The position numbers were made by a program, and so were the translations under genes. A DNA stretch of 64,000 bases from Flavobacterium lipolyticum (GTDB taxonomy: Bacteria; Bacteroidota; Bacteroidia; Flavobacteriales; Flavobacteriaceae): the NCBI RefSeq assembly GCF_020905335.1, contig NZ_JAJJMN010000001.1, forward strand, positions 3,348,001 through 3,412,000, written 5' to 3'. Below, in pieces: positions 24,915 through 33,829 of this stretch (its first letter is position 1; each line of letters begins with the position of its first letter). A model generated the notes under the pieces. It made no database searches. It was not told the DNA's origin and saw only the letters and a program-made list of their open reading frames with translations.

Positions 24915-27821
24915 ATGTCAATAATTAAAGAGTTAGAACAATTATCAGCATCATTAGAAGGAACCCTTTTATATGATGATCTTCATAAAACGCTTTATTC
25001 GACCGATGCTTCTGTGTATCGAATTAAACCCAATGCGGTGGCGATCCCCAAAACAATTGGAGATATTGCCAAGCTGATAAAATTTGCAGGACAGCATCAG
25101 CTGTCGATTACGCCAAGAACGGCCGGAACTTCGTTGGCAGGACAGGCAGTAGGAGACGGATTGGTAGTTGATGTGTCGAAGCATTTTACTAAAATTATTT
25201 CGTACAATGCCGAAAAGAAAACTGTAACGGTTCAGCCTGGTGTAATTCGCGACGAGCTGAATCTGTTTTTAAAACCGCACGGTGTATTTTTTGCCCCAAT
25301 TACATCAACATCAAACCGCGCAATGATTGGCGGTATGGTGGGGAATAACTCTTCAGGAACCACTTCGATTCGATATGGAGTGACACGTGATAAAATTGCT
25401 GAATTAAAAGCTCTTTTAAGCGACGGTTCGGAAGTAATTTTTAAAGAGCTGACTTCTGCTGAATTTATCGAAAAAACCAAAGGGGATACCTTAGAAAATA
25501 AAATATACAAAACCATTTACGACGAGCTTTCTGTTGTTGCCACTCAGGAAGAAATTATAAAAGAATTTCCGAAACCCGAGATTCACCGAAGAAATACAGG
25601 TTATGCTGTTGATATTCTGTTGAAATCGGATTTGTTTGGCGGAACTGAACCCACTATCAATTTAGGCAAACTGCTTTGCGGGAGCGAAGGAACACTGGCT
25701 TTTACAACCGAAGTGACGCTGAAAGTAGACGACCTGCCTCCACCTCACAGCATTATGGTTGTGGGGCATTATCACACGATTCAGGAATCATTAGAATCTG
25801 TTGTTGTAGCGATGAAGCATCATTTGTACACGGCAGAAATGATTGATGATACGATTTTAGATTGTACCAAAACGAATCGGGAACATATTAAAAACCGCTT
25901 CTTTTTGGTGGGAGAGCCTAAGGCTATTATGCTGTTTGAAGTGGCGTCGCATACTTTAGAAGATGCTGAAAAACAAGCGGATGCTTTGATTGCTGATTTG
26001 GAAAAAAACAATTTTGGTTATGCGCAAGTAAAAATTTACGGGAATGATATTGACAAAGCCAATGAACTTCGTAAAGCCGGTTTGGGACTTTTAGGAAGTA
26101 TTGTTGGTGACAATAAAGCAGCCGATTCAATCGAAGATACCGCTGTTGAATTGAGCGATTTGCCGGCTTATATTGCTGAATTTTCGGCCATGATGAAGCG
26201 TCACGGACAAGAGGCAATTTATTACGCACATGCCGGAGCAGGAGAACTGCATTTGCGTCCGGTGTTGAATTTGAAAAAAACATCCGATTTAAAACTCTTC
26301 AGAACCATTGCGACGGATGTGGCCGTTTTGGTTAAAAAATACAGAGGATCTCTGAGTGGAGAACACGGCGACGGAATCGTGCGTGGTGAGTTTATCCCTT
26401 ATATGATTGGTGAATCCAATTATGAATTATTGAAAAGAATCAAGCTGGCGTTTGATCCGAACTCGGCTTTGAATATTGGTAAGATTGTGAATGCCTTAAA
26501 AATGGACGAAAACCATCGTGTTGTTTCGGGCAGAGTTGAACCGGATATTAAGACATTTCAGGATTTCTCGGATAGTTTGGGGATTTTGCGTGCCACCGAA
26601 AAATGTAACGGTTCGGGTGATTGCCGAAAATTGCCGTCGGCAGGAGGAGCAATGTGTCCGAGTTACCGAGCCACCAAAAACGAAAAAGAAACCACGCGTG
26701 CCAGGGCGAATGCTTTACGCGAATATTTGACCTATTCGGAGAAAGAAAATAAATTCGACCAGAAAGAGCTTTACGAAGTTTTTGAATTGTGTGTGAGCTG
26801 TAAAGCCTGTGCCAGCGAATGTCCGAGTAATGTAGATGTAGCCACACTGAAAGCAGAATTTTTATACCAATACCAAAAAGCAAACGGCTTTTCGACCCGA
26901 AACAAAATCTTTGCACACAATGCCAAATTGAATAAGATGGGAAGTCTGTTTCCGTCGATTACGAATTTTATTTCCAATCAGTCTCTCGTGAAAAAAAGCA
27001 TGGGAATTGCTCTGGAAAGACAGGTTCCATTATTAGCAAAAAAGACGTTCCAAAAATGGTACGAAAATCATAAACCACAACAAAATAATTTCCCTAACGG
27101 ACAAGTGTATTTGTTTAATGATGAGTTCACGAATTATTACGATGTTAATATCGGTATAGATGCTTTTGAACTATTGACAAAATTAGGCTACGAAGTGCTG
27201 ATCGTCGATCATGAAGAAAGCGGAAGAACGTATTTGTCCAAAGGATTTCTGGAAGAAGCCAAGAAAATTGCAGATACCAATGTGACTATTTTTAAGGATT
27301 TAGTTTCAGCAAAAGCACCTTTAATCGGAATTGAGCCTTCGGCAATATTAACGTTCCGAGACGAATATCTGCGTCTGGCAACGAACAAAGAAGCCGCTGA
27401 AAAAGTAGCTAAAAATGCTTTTACGATAGAAGAATTCTTTAAAAGAGAAATTGTCGATGGTAAGATCACCGCCGATTCTTTTTCGGCAGAAAAGAAAGAA
27501 ATTAAAATTCACGGACACTGTCACCAGAAATCGCTGAGTTCTGTTGAGGCGACTTTTGCTATGCTGAATTTACCAATGAATAATGTGGTTACCATTTACA
27601 ATTCGGGTTGTTGTGGAATGGCGGGATCATTCGGTTACGAAAAAGAGCATTATCAGGTAAGCATGCAAATGGGAGAAGATACCCTATTCCCAAAAGTAAG
27701 AGCCACCGCTCAGGAGGTGAAAATCGCCGCAGCCGGAACGAGCTGCCGCCACCAAATTTATGACGGAACAAGTAGAGAAGCCCAGCATCCGGTAAGTATT
27801 TTAAGAAACTGCCTGAAGTAA
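24915..27821 (+). CDS. FAD-linked D-2-hydroxyacid dehydrogenase with Fe-S and CCG domains (YdiJ/Dld-like fusion)
   Basis: The 968-residue enzyme fuses a flavin oxidase with an iron-sulfur reductase. Residues of about 40-270 form a PCMH-type FAD-binding domain (ITPRTAGTSLAGQAVGDGLV, GMVGNNSSGTTSIRYG). Residues of about 270-535 form the FAD-oxidase C-terminal domain (YYAHAGAGELHLRPV, SLSGEHGDGIVRGEF). A cysteine group starts at C564 (ATEKCNGSGDCRKL), and a ferredoxin-like cluster has C626, C629, C632 and C636. A heterodisulfide-reductase CCG region includes HGHCHQKSL and C899-C900 (NSGCCGMAGSFGYE). Such fusions oxidise D-lactate or D-2-hydroxyglutarate and pass electrons to the quinone pool. 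MurQ releases D-lactate, a possible but unproven link. It is a single gene. Confidence 0.88.
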   Translation: MSIIKELEQLSASLEGTLLYDDLHKTLYSTDASVYRIKPNAVAIPKTIGDIAKLIKFAGQHQLSITPRTAGTSLAGQAVGDGLVVDVSKHFTKIISYNAEKKTVTVQPGVIRDELNLFLKPHGVFFAPITSTSNRAMIGGMVGNNSSGTTSIRYGVTRDKIAELKALLSDGSEVIFKELTSAEFIEKTKGDTLENKIYKTIYDELSVVATQEEIIKEFPKPEIHRRNTGYAVDILLKSDLFGGTEPTINLGKLLCGSEGTLAFTTEVTLKVDDLPPPHSIMVVGHYHTIQESLESVVVAMKHHLYTAEMIDDTILDCTKTNREHIKNRFFLVGEPKAIMLFEVASHTLEDAEKQADALIADLEKNNFGYAQVKIYGNDIDKANELRKAGLGLLGSIVGDNKAADSIEDTAVELSDLPAYIAEFSAMMKRHGQEAIYYAHAGAGELHLRPVLNLKKTSDLKLFRTIATDVAVLVKKYRGSLSGEHGDGIVRGEFIPYMIGESNYELLKRIKLAFDPNSALNIGKIVNALKMDENHRVVSGRVEPDIKTFQDFSDSLGILRATEKCNGSGDCRKLPSAGGAMCPSYRATKNEKETTRARANALREYLTYSEKENKFDQKELYEVFELCVSCKACASECPSNVDVATLKAEFLYQYQKANGFSTRNKIFAHNAKLNKMGSLFPSITNFISNQSLVKKSMGIALERQVPLLAKKTFQKWYENHKPQQNNFPNGQVYLFNDEFTNYYDVNIGIDAFELLTKLGYEVLIVDHEESGRTYLSKGFLEEAKKIADTNVTIFKDLVSAKAPLIGIEPSAILTFRDEYLRLATNKEAAEKVAKNAFTIEEFFKREIVDGKITADSFSAEKKEIKIHGHCHQKSLSSVEATFAMLNLPMNNVVTIYNSGCCGMAGSFGYEKEHYQVSMQMGEDTLFPKVRATAQEVKIAAAGTSCRHQIYDGTSREAQHPVSILRNCLK

Positions 27822-28099
27822 TTTTAGATTTTAGAATGTAGATTTTAGATTTTTCTCACGCAGATTTTGCTGATTTATTTTTGCCACAGATTAAAAGATT
27901 TTCGCAGATTTTTTTAATCAATTTAATCCTCGTAATCTCGGGTAATAGAATCTGCATTATCTGCCAGATCTGCGTGAAAAAAATAAGTACAGATAAAAAA
28001 ATAATTTGCGTAATCTGCGAAAAAAAAAACAGTTTGTGAGAATTCGTGTAATTCGTGGCTAAAAAAAGACTGTAAAAACAAAATCGTTTTATATATTTG
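27822..28099. repeat. AATCTGCGT-type intergenic repeats, ending in a -7 box
   Basis: The 358-base gap to the permease has no gene. From 27840 to 28060 it carries direct and inverted copies of CACGCAGATTT, TCGCAGATTT, CCAGATCTGCGTGAAAAAAA and TAATCTGCGA. This is the same repeat family as 1336-1435 and 32.64 kb. A TATATTTG box at 28092-28099, 81 bases before the permease ATG, fits the Bacteroidota -7 consensus. Confidence 0.6.
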
Positions 28100-28179
28100 A
28101 AATCAAGATAATTTTTGCATTATTTGCAAAATAAAACCACAAAGACCGAATTAAATTAATTTTAAAAGCAAAATCATAT

Positions 28180-30120
28180 ATGGCATTATCAGGTTTATTC
28201 CGAAAGAAAACGGTACAAGATATTCTGAAGCAAGTTGCAAAAAACGATGCGGACGGTCATAATGCATTAGGGAAACACTTAACTGCCAGAGATTTAACTG
28301 CCTTCGGAATTGCCGCTATAGTGGGTGCCGGAATTTTTAGTACGATCGGAAAAGCCAGTGCAGACGGCGGACCAGCCGTTATATTTTTGTTTTTATTTAC
28401 AGCGGTAGCTTGTAGTTTTGCCGCTTTTGCTTATGCAGAATTTGCCTCAATGGTACCCGTTTCAGGAAGTGCATATACGTATTCGTATGTGGCATTTGGA
28501 GAAATTATAGCCTGGGTAATTGGCTGGGCTTTGATCATGGAATACTCCGTTGGAAATATAACCGTTGCGATATCGTGGAGTGATTATTTTACGGGGCTTC
28601 TCGCCAGTGGAGGGATTCATCTCCCGCAGTGGGTTCAGATGGATTACTTAACCGCTTCAAACGGATTTAATAACGCAACAGCTTTGATGCATAGTGGAAA
28701 AGCCTTTGAAAATTTAGAACCTGCTCTGCAGTCTGCTTATACGGCCTGGACAACTTCTCCGGTTTTATTTGGCTCGTTTCATTTTGTTGCCGATCTTCCG
28801 GCTTTATTAATTATCATCTTGATTACTGCATTGATTTATCGTGGAATGAAAGAATCCCGTAATGCCAGTAATATTATGGTGGTAGTAAAACTTTGTATTG
28901 TGCTTTTGGTAATTGCGGTTGGTATATTTTATGTAGATACAGCCAATTGGGATCCGTTTGCACCAAATGGAGTAAGTGGCGTATTAAAAGGAGTTTCTGC
29001 AGTATTTTTCGCTTACATTGGTTTTGATGCTATTTCAACTACAGCCGAAGAATGTAAAAATCCGCAAAGAGATTTACCACGCGGAATGATGTGGGCGATT
29101 ATTATTTGTACGCTTTTGTATATCGCCATTGCTTTGGTTTTAACCGGAATGGTGCGTTATAACGAATTAAATGTAGGTGATCCGCTAGCATTTGTATTCG
29201 AGAAATTAGATTTAAAATGGATGTCCGGAATCATTGCAGTAAGTGCTGTAGTAGCGATGGCTAGTGTTTTGCTGGTTTTTCAAATGGGACAGCCTCGTAT
29301 CTGGATGAGTATGAGTCGTGACGGATTGTTGCCAAAGCGTTTCTCCAGAGTACATCCAAAATTTAAAACGCCTTCTTATGCCACTATCGTAACCGGTTTT
29401 GTGGTTGCAGTACCCGCGTTATTCTTAAATCTTACCATGGTAACGGATTTATGCAGTATCGGAACTTTATTTGCATTTGTATTGGTTTGTGCCGGAGTTT
29501 TGGTATTGCAAAATAAGCCAGAGATTCCAAGAGGAAAGTTTAAAACGCCTTATATCAATTCAAAATATATAATGCCGGTTTTATTGATCATAGGATTAGT
29601 TTTTGCCTTTGGGTACAATAAAAAAGCCACGATGAGTTTTATCACCAATGAGACCCAGGTGAATAGCCCGGCAGATATTATTACTTCATTGGATAAAAGC
29701 GATTCTGAAAAAGTTTTCCATTATTTAAAAAGTATCGACGTTCAGAATAAAACTTCAGAAACATCCGATTTAGAGCATTTATTAAGTCAGTATCAGGATG
29801 ACGAAGCAAAATATGTTGAGGTTGTAAAAGGTTTACCTATAAAAGAGACTGCAAAATTTGAAAGCGGACTGAGTTTATTCAAACATAAAATTCCAATGTG
29901 GATCTTCTTATTGGTATTGGTTGGTTTAACGGTTTGGGCTTTCAAACAGAATCTATCCTTAATTCCGCTTTTAGGTTTAATCTGTTGTTTGTATATGATG
30001 GCCGAATTAAGTGTTTGGAACTGGATTTATTTCACAGTTTGGTTGCTTATTGGTCTTTGTATCTATTTTGGCTTCAGCCGAAAAAACAGCAAGCTAAACA
30101 CGGAGAATGTTATAAGTTAA
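28180..30120 (+). CDS. APC-superfamily amino acid permease (CAT-like)
   Basis: The 646-residue inner-membrane transporter has a cytoplasmic N-terminus (LGKHLTARDLTAFGIAAIVG) typical of cationic amino acid transporters. The substrate-binding GAGIFSTIG motif is in the first helix. About 14 membrane segments follow, with PVSGSAYTYSYVAFGEIIAW and FFAYIGFDAISTTAEECKNP as APC signatures. An insert of about 85 hydrophilic residues between the last helices (ETQVNSPADIITSLDKSD onward) makes it longer than average. It is a single gene; an 83-base sequence that includes its stop codon is duplicated directly downstream. Specificity within the family cannot be read from sequence. Confidence 0.9.
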   Translation: MALSGLFRKKTVQDILKQVAKNDADGHNALGKHLTARDLTAFGIAAIVGAGIFSTIGKASADGGPAVIFLFLFTAVACSFAAFAYAEFASMVPVSGSAYTYSYVAFGEIIAWVIGWALIMEYSVGNITVAISWSDYFTGLLASGGIHLPQWVQMDYLTASNGFNNATALMHSGKAFENLEPALQSAYTAWTTSPVLFGSFHFVADLPALLIIILITALIYRGMKESRNASNIMVVVKLCIVLLVIAVGIFYVDTANWDPFAPNGVSGVLKGVSAVFFAYIGFDAISTTAEECKNPQRDLPRGMMWAIIICTLLYIAIALVLTGMVRYNELNVGDPLAFVFEKLDLKWMSGIIAVSAVVAMASVLLVFQMGQPRIWMSMSRDGLLPKRFSRVHPKFKTPSYATIVTGFVVAVPALFLNLTMVTDLCSIGTLFAFVLVCAGVLVLQNKPEIPRGKFKTPYINSKYIMPVLLIIGLVFAFGYNKKATMSFITNETQVNSPADIITSLDKSDSEKVFHYLKSIDVQNKTSETSDLEHLLSQYQDDEAKYVEVVKGLPIKETAKFESGLSLFKHKIPMWIFLLVLVGLTVWAFKQNLSLIPLLGLICCLYMMAELSVWNWIYFTVWLLIGLCIYFGFSRKNSKLNTENVIS

Positions 30121-30345
30121 ACATTATAAGAGTTCCATAGGAACGAAATATATTGTAGGGATGGATTTTATCCGTCCTAAACACGGAGAACGTTATAAGT
30201 TAAGCGTTATAAGAGTTCCATCGGAACGAAATGTATTGTAGGGATGGATTTTAATCCGTCCGTCATTGAAAGAAAAGCGTTGTAGAGATGGATTTTAATC
30301 CGTCCGCCATTGAAACGAAATGCATTGGGGATAGATTTTAATCCG
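30095..30345. repeat. 83-bp direct duplication and GGATGGATTTTAATCCGTCC repeats
   Basis: A unit starting TAAACACGGAGAATGTTATA (30095) recurs at 30178 as TAAACACGGAGAACGTTATA, giving a period of 83 bases. It contains AGAGTTCCATCGGAACGAAA and TGTAGGGATGGATTTTAATC. Two further partial copies of GATGGATTTTAATCCGTCC follow at about 30286 and 30328. The first copy includes the permease stop codon. TTCCATCGGAA and GGATGGATTTTAATCCGTCC are each self-complementary, so these are hairpin-type repeats. The gap 30121-30520 holds no gene. Confidence 0.75.
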
Positions 30346-30378
30346 TCCATTGAAATATAAAAAAATATAGATGATAAG

Positions 30379-30404
30379 CCGTTCTGAGAATGTTTTCAGA
30401 ACGG
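30379..30404 (+). terminator. Rho-independent terminator
   Basis: CCGTTCTGA and TCAGAACGG form the stem around GAATGTTT, followed by TTTTATTATTTT. It lies beyond the repeats that follow the permease gene. Confidence 0.75.
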
Positions 30405-30459
30405 TTTTATTATTTTGTATCAGGTAAAATGATCTTTTCATTTCAAACAGGAACAAAAA

Positions 30460-30492
30460 AAATCCGCCAAAAGAAAAACCTTCAGCGGATTT
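30460..30492 (-). terminator. Terminator of the PLP lyase gene
   Basis: AAATCCGC and GCGGATTT pair. On the minus strand the stem is followed by a run of T (A8 before 30460 on plus). It lies 29 bases beyond the stop of the lyase gene. Confidence 0.7.
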
Positions 30493-30520
30493 AAACAAAC
30501 TAAAAAAAAATCGTGCAAAT

Positions 30521-31747
30521 TTATTTATAAAGAATTGTTTTATTTTGCAAGATGCCAAGCTCTGTCATGCAGGCTTTCATCATTTTGTAGGTACGTTCAA
30601 TGTCATTGTCCAGACCGATAGAGAAACGGATCAAACCATCTGTCAGTCCCATTTCGGCTTGTTCTTCTAACGGAATTTCACTTGAAGTAGAGGTTCCCGG
30701 TGCGCTGAATAATGTTTTATAAAACCCTAAACTCACCGCCAAATAGCCTAAATTTCTGGTTTGCATCAATTCCATTAACTCGTTGGCTTTTTCCAGTGAG
30801 CCCACATCAATGGTCAGCATTCCTCCAAAACCATATTCCGGATTAATCATTGTTTTGTACAATTCATGACTTGGATGGCTTTTTAATCCCGGATAAACCG
30901 TTTTTAAACCGTCTTTCTCGAATTTATCAGCCAAAACGTGTGCATTATGACTGTGCTGTTTGATACGAATATGAAGCGTACGAAGGTTTTTCATCACAGA
31001 AGCCGAACGCAGACTATCCATTGTAGGGCCTAACAACATACTAGCTCCTGAATTTACATTTTTTAGCGAATTGATAAACTCTTTCGAAGCACAGGTTACA
31101 CCACCAACAGTATCACTGCTTCCGTTTATATATTTGGTTAAACTGTGAATCACAATGTCGGCCCCTAATTTTGCAGGAGAAACCGATAAAGGTGAAAACG
31201 TATTGTCTACCACCAATTTTAGATTGTATTTTTTGGCAATTTTAGCCAAGCCTGCGATATCGGCTACTTCTAATAGCGGATTGCTAACTGTTTCGCAGTA
31301 TAGGACCTTAGTTTTAGAGGTGATTGCCGCTTCTACAATGTCAAGTTTGGTAATGTCCACAAAGCTCGTTTCGATTCCAAAGCGAGGAATGAAATTCTTT
31401 AGGAAGGCATACGTTCCGCCATAAATAGTTCTACTTGAAACAATATGATCACCCGCACCACAAAGTTGTAGCAGGGTAGGAGTGATAGCCCCCATTCCGG
31501 AAGCCGAAACATTGGCGGTTTCTGTTCCTTCCATCGCTGCCAGTGCCTGATCCAGATACAGATTGCTTGGAGAAGAGTGACGGGAATATAAGTAGCAACC
31601 TTCCATGTTCCCTTCAAAAGTATCGAACATGGTTTTGGCTGAAAGAAAAGTATAAGTAGAAGAATCGGAAATAGATGGATTTACACCGCCAAATTCACCA
31701 AAGTATTGCAAATCCTGAATTTTGTCTGCCGGGTTAAAGTGGTTCAT
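30521..31747 (-). CDS. PLP-dependent sulfur amino acid lyase (methionine gamma-lyase / cystathionine synthase family)
   Basis: The 408-residue cytoplasmic enzyme belongs to the Cys/Met-metabolism PLP family. The Schiff-base lysine is K205 in HSLTKYINGSSD, the PLP-ring aspartate is D181 in VVDNTFSPL, and YSRHSSPSN (about 54-62) is the family's tetramer/phosphate-binding YxR region. SGMGAITPTLLQLCGAGDHI and GASMLLGPTMDSLRSASVMK are also typical. The lack of clear specificity residues means it could be methionine gamma-lyase or a related lyase. It is divergent from an Lrp/AsnC regulator, a common pairing for amino acid catabolic lyases, and has its own terminator. Confidence 0.87.
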   Translation of the reverse strand: MNHFNPADKIQDLQYFGEFGGVNPSISDSSTYTFLSAKTMFDTFEGNMEGCYLYSRHSSPSNLYLDQALAAMEGTETANVSASGMGAITPTLLQLCGAGDHIVSSRTIYGGTYAFLKNFIPRFGIETSFVDITKLDIVEAAITSKTKVLYCETVSNPLLEVADIAGLAKIAKKYNLKLVVDNTFSPLSVSPAKLGADIVIHSLTKYINGSSDTVGGVTCASKEFINSLKNVNSGASMLLGPTMDSLRSASVMKNLRTLHIRIKQHSHNAHVLADKFEKDGLKTVYPGLKSHPSHELYKTMINPEYGFGGMLTIDVGSLEKANELMELMQTRNLGYLAVSLGFYKTLFSAPGTSTSSEIPLEEQAEMGLTDGLIRFSIGLDNDIERTYKMMKACMTELGILQNKTILYK

Positions 31748-32056
31748 GGTTGGTAGTTTATAGTTTGTGGTTTGTGTTTTTTTGAGACTGCTATTTTGAT
31801 TTTTACTTCTAATAAGAACCTTGTATCTTCTTTTTTGAAGGAAATCTTTTTCAAATTAAGAGCTAATTGGAAAATTAATCAATCACGAAATGAATAATTA
31901 GATTTTAAAACTACAAAAATCTATTTATCCTGATTTTTAATCTAAATTTGATGAAGGTAAGATCAGTTAATAGATTTTCTTTCATTTTACAACAATAAGA
32001 ACAAACTATAAACCATCAACTATGAACTATAAACCATAAACCCTAAAACTGAAGCC
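31748..32056. promoter_or_regulatory. Divergent lyase-lrp intergenic region
   Basis: The 309 bases hold no gene. A TAAATTTG box (31943-31950) fits the -7 consensus for the lrp gene. Near the lrp start there is a small direct-repeat run of ACTATAAACCAT words (about 31993-32045). No symmetric Lrp-type operator stood out. Confidence 0.4.
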
Positions 32057-32515
32057 ATGACTTTAGATGCCACAGATAAAAAACTCCTGGTTTTATTACA
32101 AACCGACAGTAAAAAAACAAATAAAGAATTATCCTTAAAACTCAATCTCTCTGTGACGGCGGTTTATGAGAGGATTAAAAAGCTGGAGCGTGAAGGCATC
32201 ATTAAAAACTACGTTGCTCTAGTGAATAAATCTAAAATCGAAAAAGGATTTGTGGTTTTCTGTCATTTAAAACTGATTCAGCATACTAAGGAATTCCTAA
32301 CCAAATTCGAAAGTGAAGTCACCAAGTTAAACGAAGTGCTGGAATGCCACCATGTAAGCGGTGATTATGATTATATTTTAAAAGTTTTGGTAAAAGACAT
32401 GGAAGCGTATCGTGAGTTCTTGGTCACAAAACTGACTTCGCTTCAACATATTGGCAGCACACAAAGTATGTTTATGATTAGTGAAGTGAAGAATTCAACG
32501 GTGATTTCTTTTTAA
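32057..32515 (+). CDS. Lrp/AsnC-family transcriptional regulator
   Basis: The 152-residue regulator has an N-terminal winged helix-turn-helix (KKTNKELSLKLNLSVTAVYE, then RIKKLEREGIIKNYVALV). The C-terminal RAM/AsnC sensor domain follows, with HHVSGDYDYILKVLVKDMEA, which is typical of the family. It is divergent from the PLP sulfur amino acid lyase and probably controls it in response to an amino acid (family knowledge plus context). Its last about 95 bases are duplicated twice downstream (32722-32815 and 33678-33770), on either side of a toxin-antitoxin pair. Confidence 0.92.
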   Translation: MTLDATDKKLLVLLQTDSKKTNKELSLKLNLSVTAVYERIKKLEREGIIKNYVALVNKSKIEKGFVVFCHLKLIQHTKEFLTKFESEVTKLNEVLECHHVSGDYDYILKVLVKDMEAYREFLVTKLTSLQHIGSTQSMFMISEVKNSTVISF

Positions 32516-32532
32516 GGTGCTAAGATTCTAAG

Positions 32533-32815
32533 AGACTAAGTTTCTAAGTTTTTGGTGTAAAGATTCAAAGGAACAAAGGTTTTCCTTAAAAATGCACAGC
32601 TGTGCGTCAAAAATGCGATAAATCTTTGCTTTTTTCGCGATTTTATAAGAATTACAAAATCAGCATGATCTGCAAAATCTGCGAGAGACAAAAAAACTTC
32701 GAGAGAATTCGTGTAATCTAGGTCACAAAACTGACTTCACTTCAACATATTGGCAGCACACAAAGTATGTTTATGATTAGTGAAGTGAAGAACTCAACGG
32801 TGATTTCTTTTTAAG
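32533..32815. repeat. Segmental duplication copy 1, including an lrp 3'-end copy
   Basis: From about 32550 to 32721 is a non-coding module (GTGTAAAGATTCAAAGGAAC..., AAATCTGCGAGAGACAAAAA...). From 32722 to 32815 follows a copy of the last about 95 bases of the lrp gene, including the words CAACATATTGGCAGCACACA and AACGGTGATTTCTTTTTAA, with only a few substitutions. It is not expressed as a complete gene. The same module pair recurs after the toxin gene. Confidence 0.8.
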
Positions 32816-32903
32816 GGCTTGGATTCTGAGAGGCTAAGTTTTTGGATTGTGATTCAAATTCAAAAGCGAAAAAAGCTTAAATTTGAATCAAATAGATTTT
32901 AGC

Positions 32904-33155
32904 ATGGAAACAAAAGAATTAAGACTTAGACTTATAAAGGATTTTGGGAAATTCATAAAAGATGATTCTAAATTAGAAATTCTGGAAAGTGTTTTTGATG
33001 CGATAAATCATGATGAAAAAGAATCACTTGTTCCTGATTCTCATTATGATCTTGTTGCTGAAGAAAGAGAAAAGTATCTTTCACAGGAGAATGAAGCGAG
33101 TTCCTGGGAAGAAGTAGAACAACGTTTGAATGCTAAGTATGGTTTTCAAAATTAA
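32904..33155 (+). CDS. Antitoxin (addiction-module family)
   Basis: The 83-residue acidic protein starts METKELRLRLIKDFGKFIKD. An ATG-less extension upstream adds seven residues to a possible start at 32883. The C-terminal part SSWEEVEQRLNAKYGFQN is typical of small addiction-module antitoxins that wrap their toxin. The downstream toxin frame overlaps its end by 17 bases (or 26, depending on the toxin start), so translation is coupled. The role is to neutralise the RelE/ParE-type toxin and probably to repress the operon. Confidence 0.8.
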   Translation: METKELRLRLIKDFGKFIKDDSKLEILESVFDAINHDEKESLVPDSHYDLVAEEREKYLSQENEASSWEEVEQRLNAKYGFQN

Positions 33156-33429
33156 AATTTTACCCTTAGCTGAAAATGAAATTGATAAAGCTATTGAATT
33201 CTATGAAAGTAGGAGCAAAGGTTTAGGAAAGCAATTTCTATCCTACTTAAAAACATATCTACAGGTTTTAAAAACACATCCGGAATTATTTCAAATAAAA
33301 AAAGAACCTGGTTATCGTGAATTAACTTTGGTAAAATTTCCATTTGTAATTATTTATGAAATTATTGGAAATGAAATAATCGTTTACTCTGTTTTCCACA
33401 CTTCCAGAAATCCTAAGAAAAAGCCTTAA
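33139..33429 (+). CDS. RelE/ParE-family toxin
   Basis: The 96-residue basic protein starts MVFKIKILPLAENEIDKAIE (an alternative ATG at 33130 adds three residues). The body FYESRSKGLGKQFLSYLKTY, then PGYRELTLVKFPFVIIYEII and VFHTSRNPKKKP, matches the ParE/RelE superfamily order, with the conserved R in the YRE strand and the basic HTSRNP end. ParE members poison gyrase and RelE members cut ribosomal mRNA; sequence alone does not separate them, though the F-HxxRNP ending favours ParE-like members. It overlaps the antitoxin gene. The pair lies between two copies of an lrp-derived duplicated segment. Confidence 0.82.
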   Translation: MVFKIKILPLAENEIDKAIEFYESRSKGLGKQFLSYLKTYLQVLKTHPELFQIKKEPGYRELTLVKFPFVIIYEIIGNEIIVYSVFHTSRNPKKKP

Positions 33430-33499
33430 TTCGGCATCTAAAGTTTCAGAGAGGCAAAGGTTTTCTTTAAAGGTGCTAAGGATATAAGTTGTTAAGGTT

Positions 33500-33773
33500 C
33501 TGAGTTTTTGGTGTAAAGATTCAAAGGAACAAAGGTTTTCCTTAAAAATGTAAGGCTGTGCGTCAAAATGCGATAAATCTTTGCTTTTTTCGCGATTTTA
33601 TAAGAATTACAAAATCAGCATGATCTGCAAAATCTGCGAGAGACAAAAAAACTTCGAGAGAATTTGTGTAATCTAGGCCACAAAACTGACTTCGCTTCAA
33701 CATATTGGCAGCACACAAAGAATGTTTATGATTAGTGAAGTGAAGAATTCAACGGTGATTTCTTTTTAAGGTG
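33500..33773. repeat. Segmental duplication copy 2, including an lrp 3'-end copy
   Basis: The non-coding module at 33510-33677 is nearly identical to 32550-32721. It is again followed by a copy of the lrp 3' end (about 33678-33770), then GGTGCTAAGATTCTAAGAGA as after the true lrp gene. The duplicated unit is thus about 260 bases. The gap 33430-33829 has no other content. Confidence 0.8.
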
Positions 33774-33829
33774 CTAAGATTCTAAGAGACTAAGGTGCTT
33801 AGTTTTTTTAATAGTATTATTTAAGGAAA

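Noticed and set aside
24915..27821. Direct functional link of the dehydrogenase to the MurQ product D-lactate
   Set aside because: The genes are 20 kb apart with no shared regulatory site; this remains only a suggestion.
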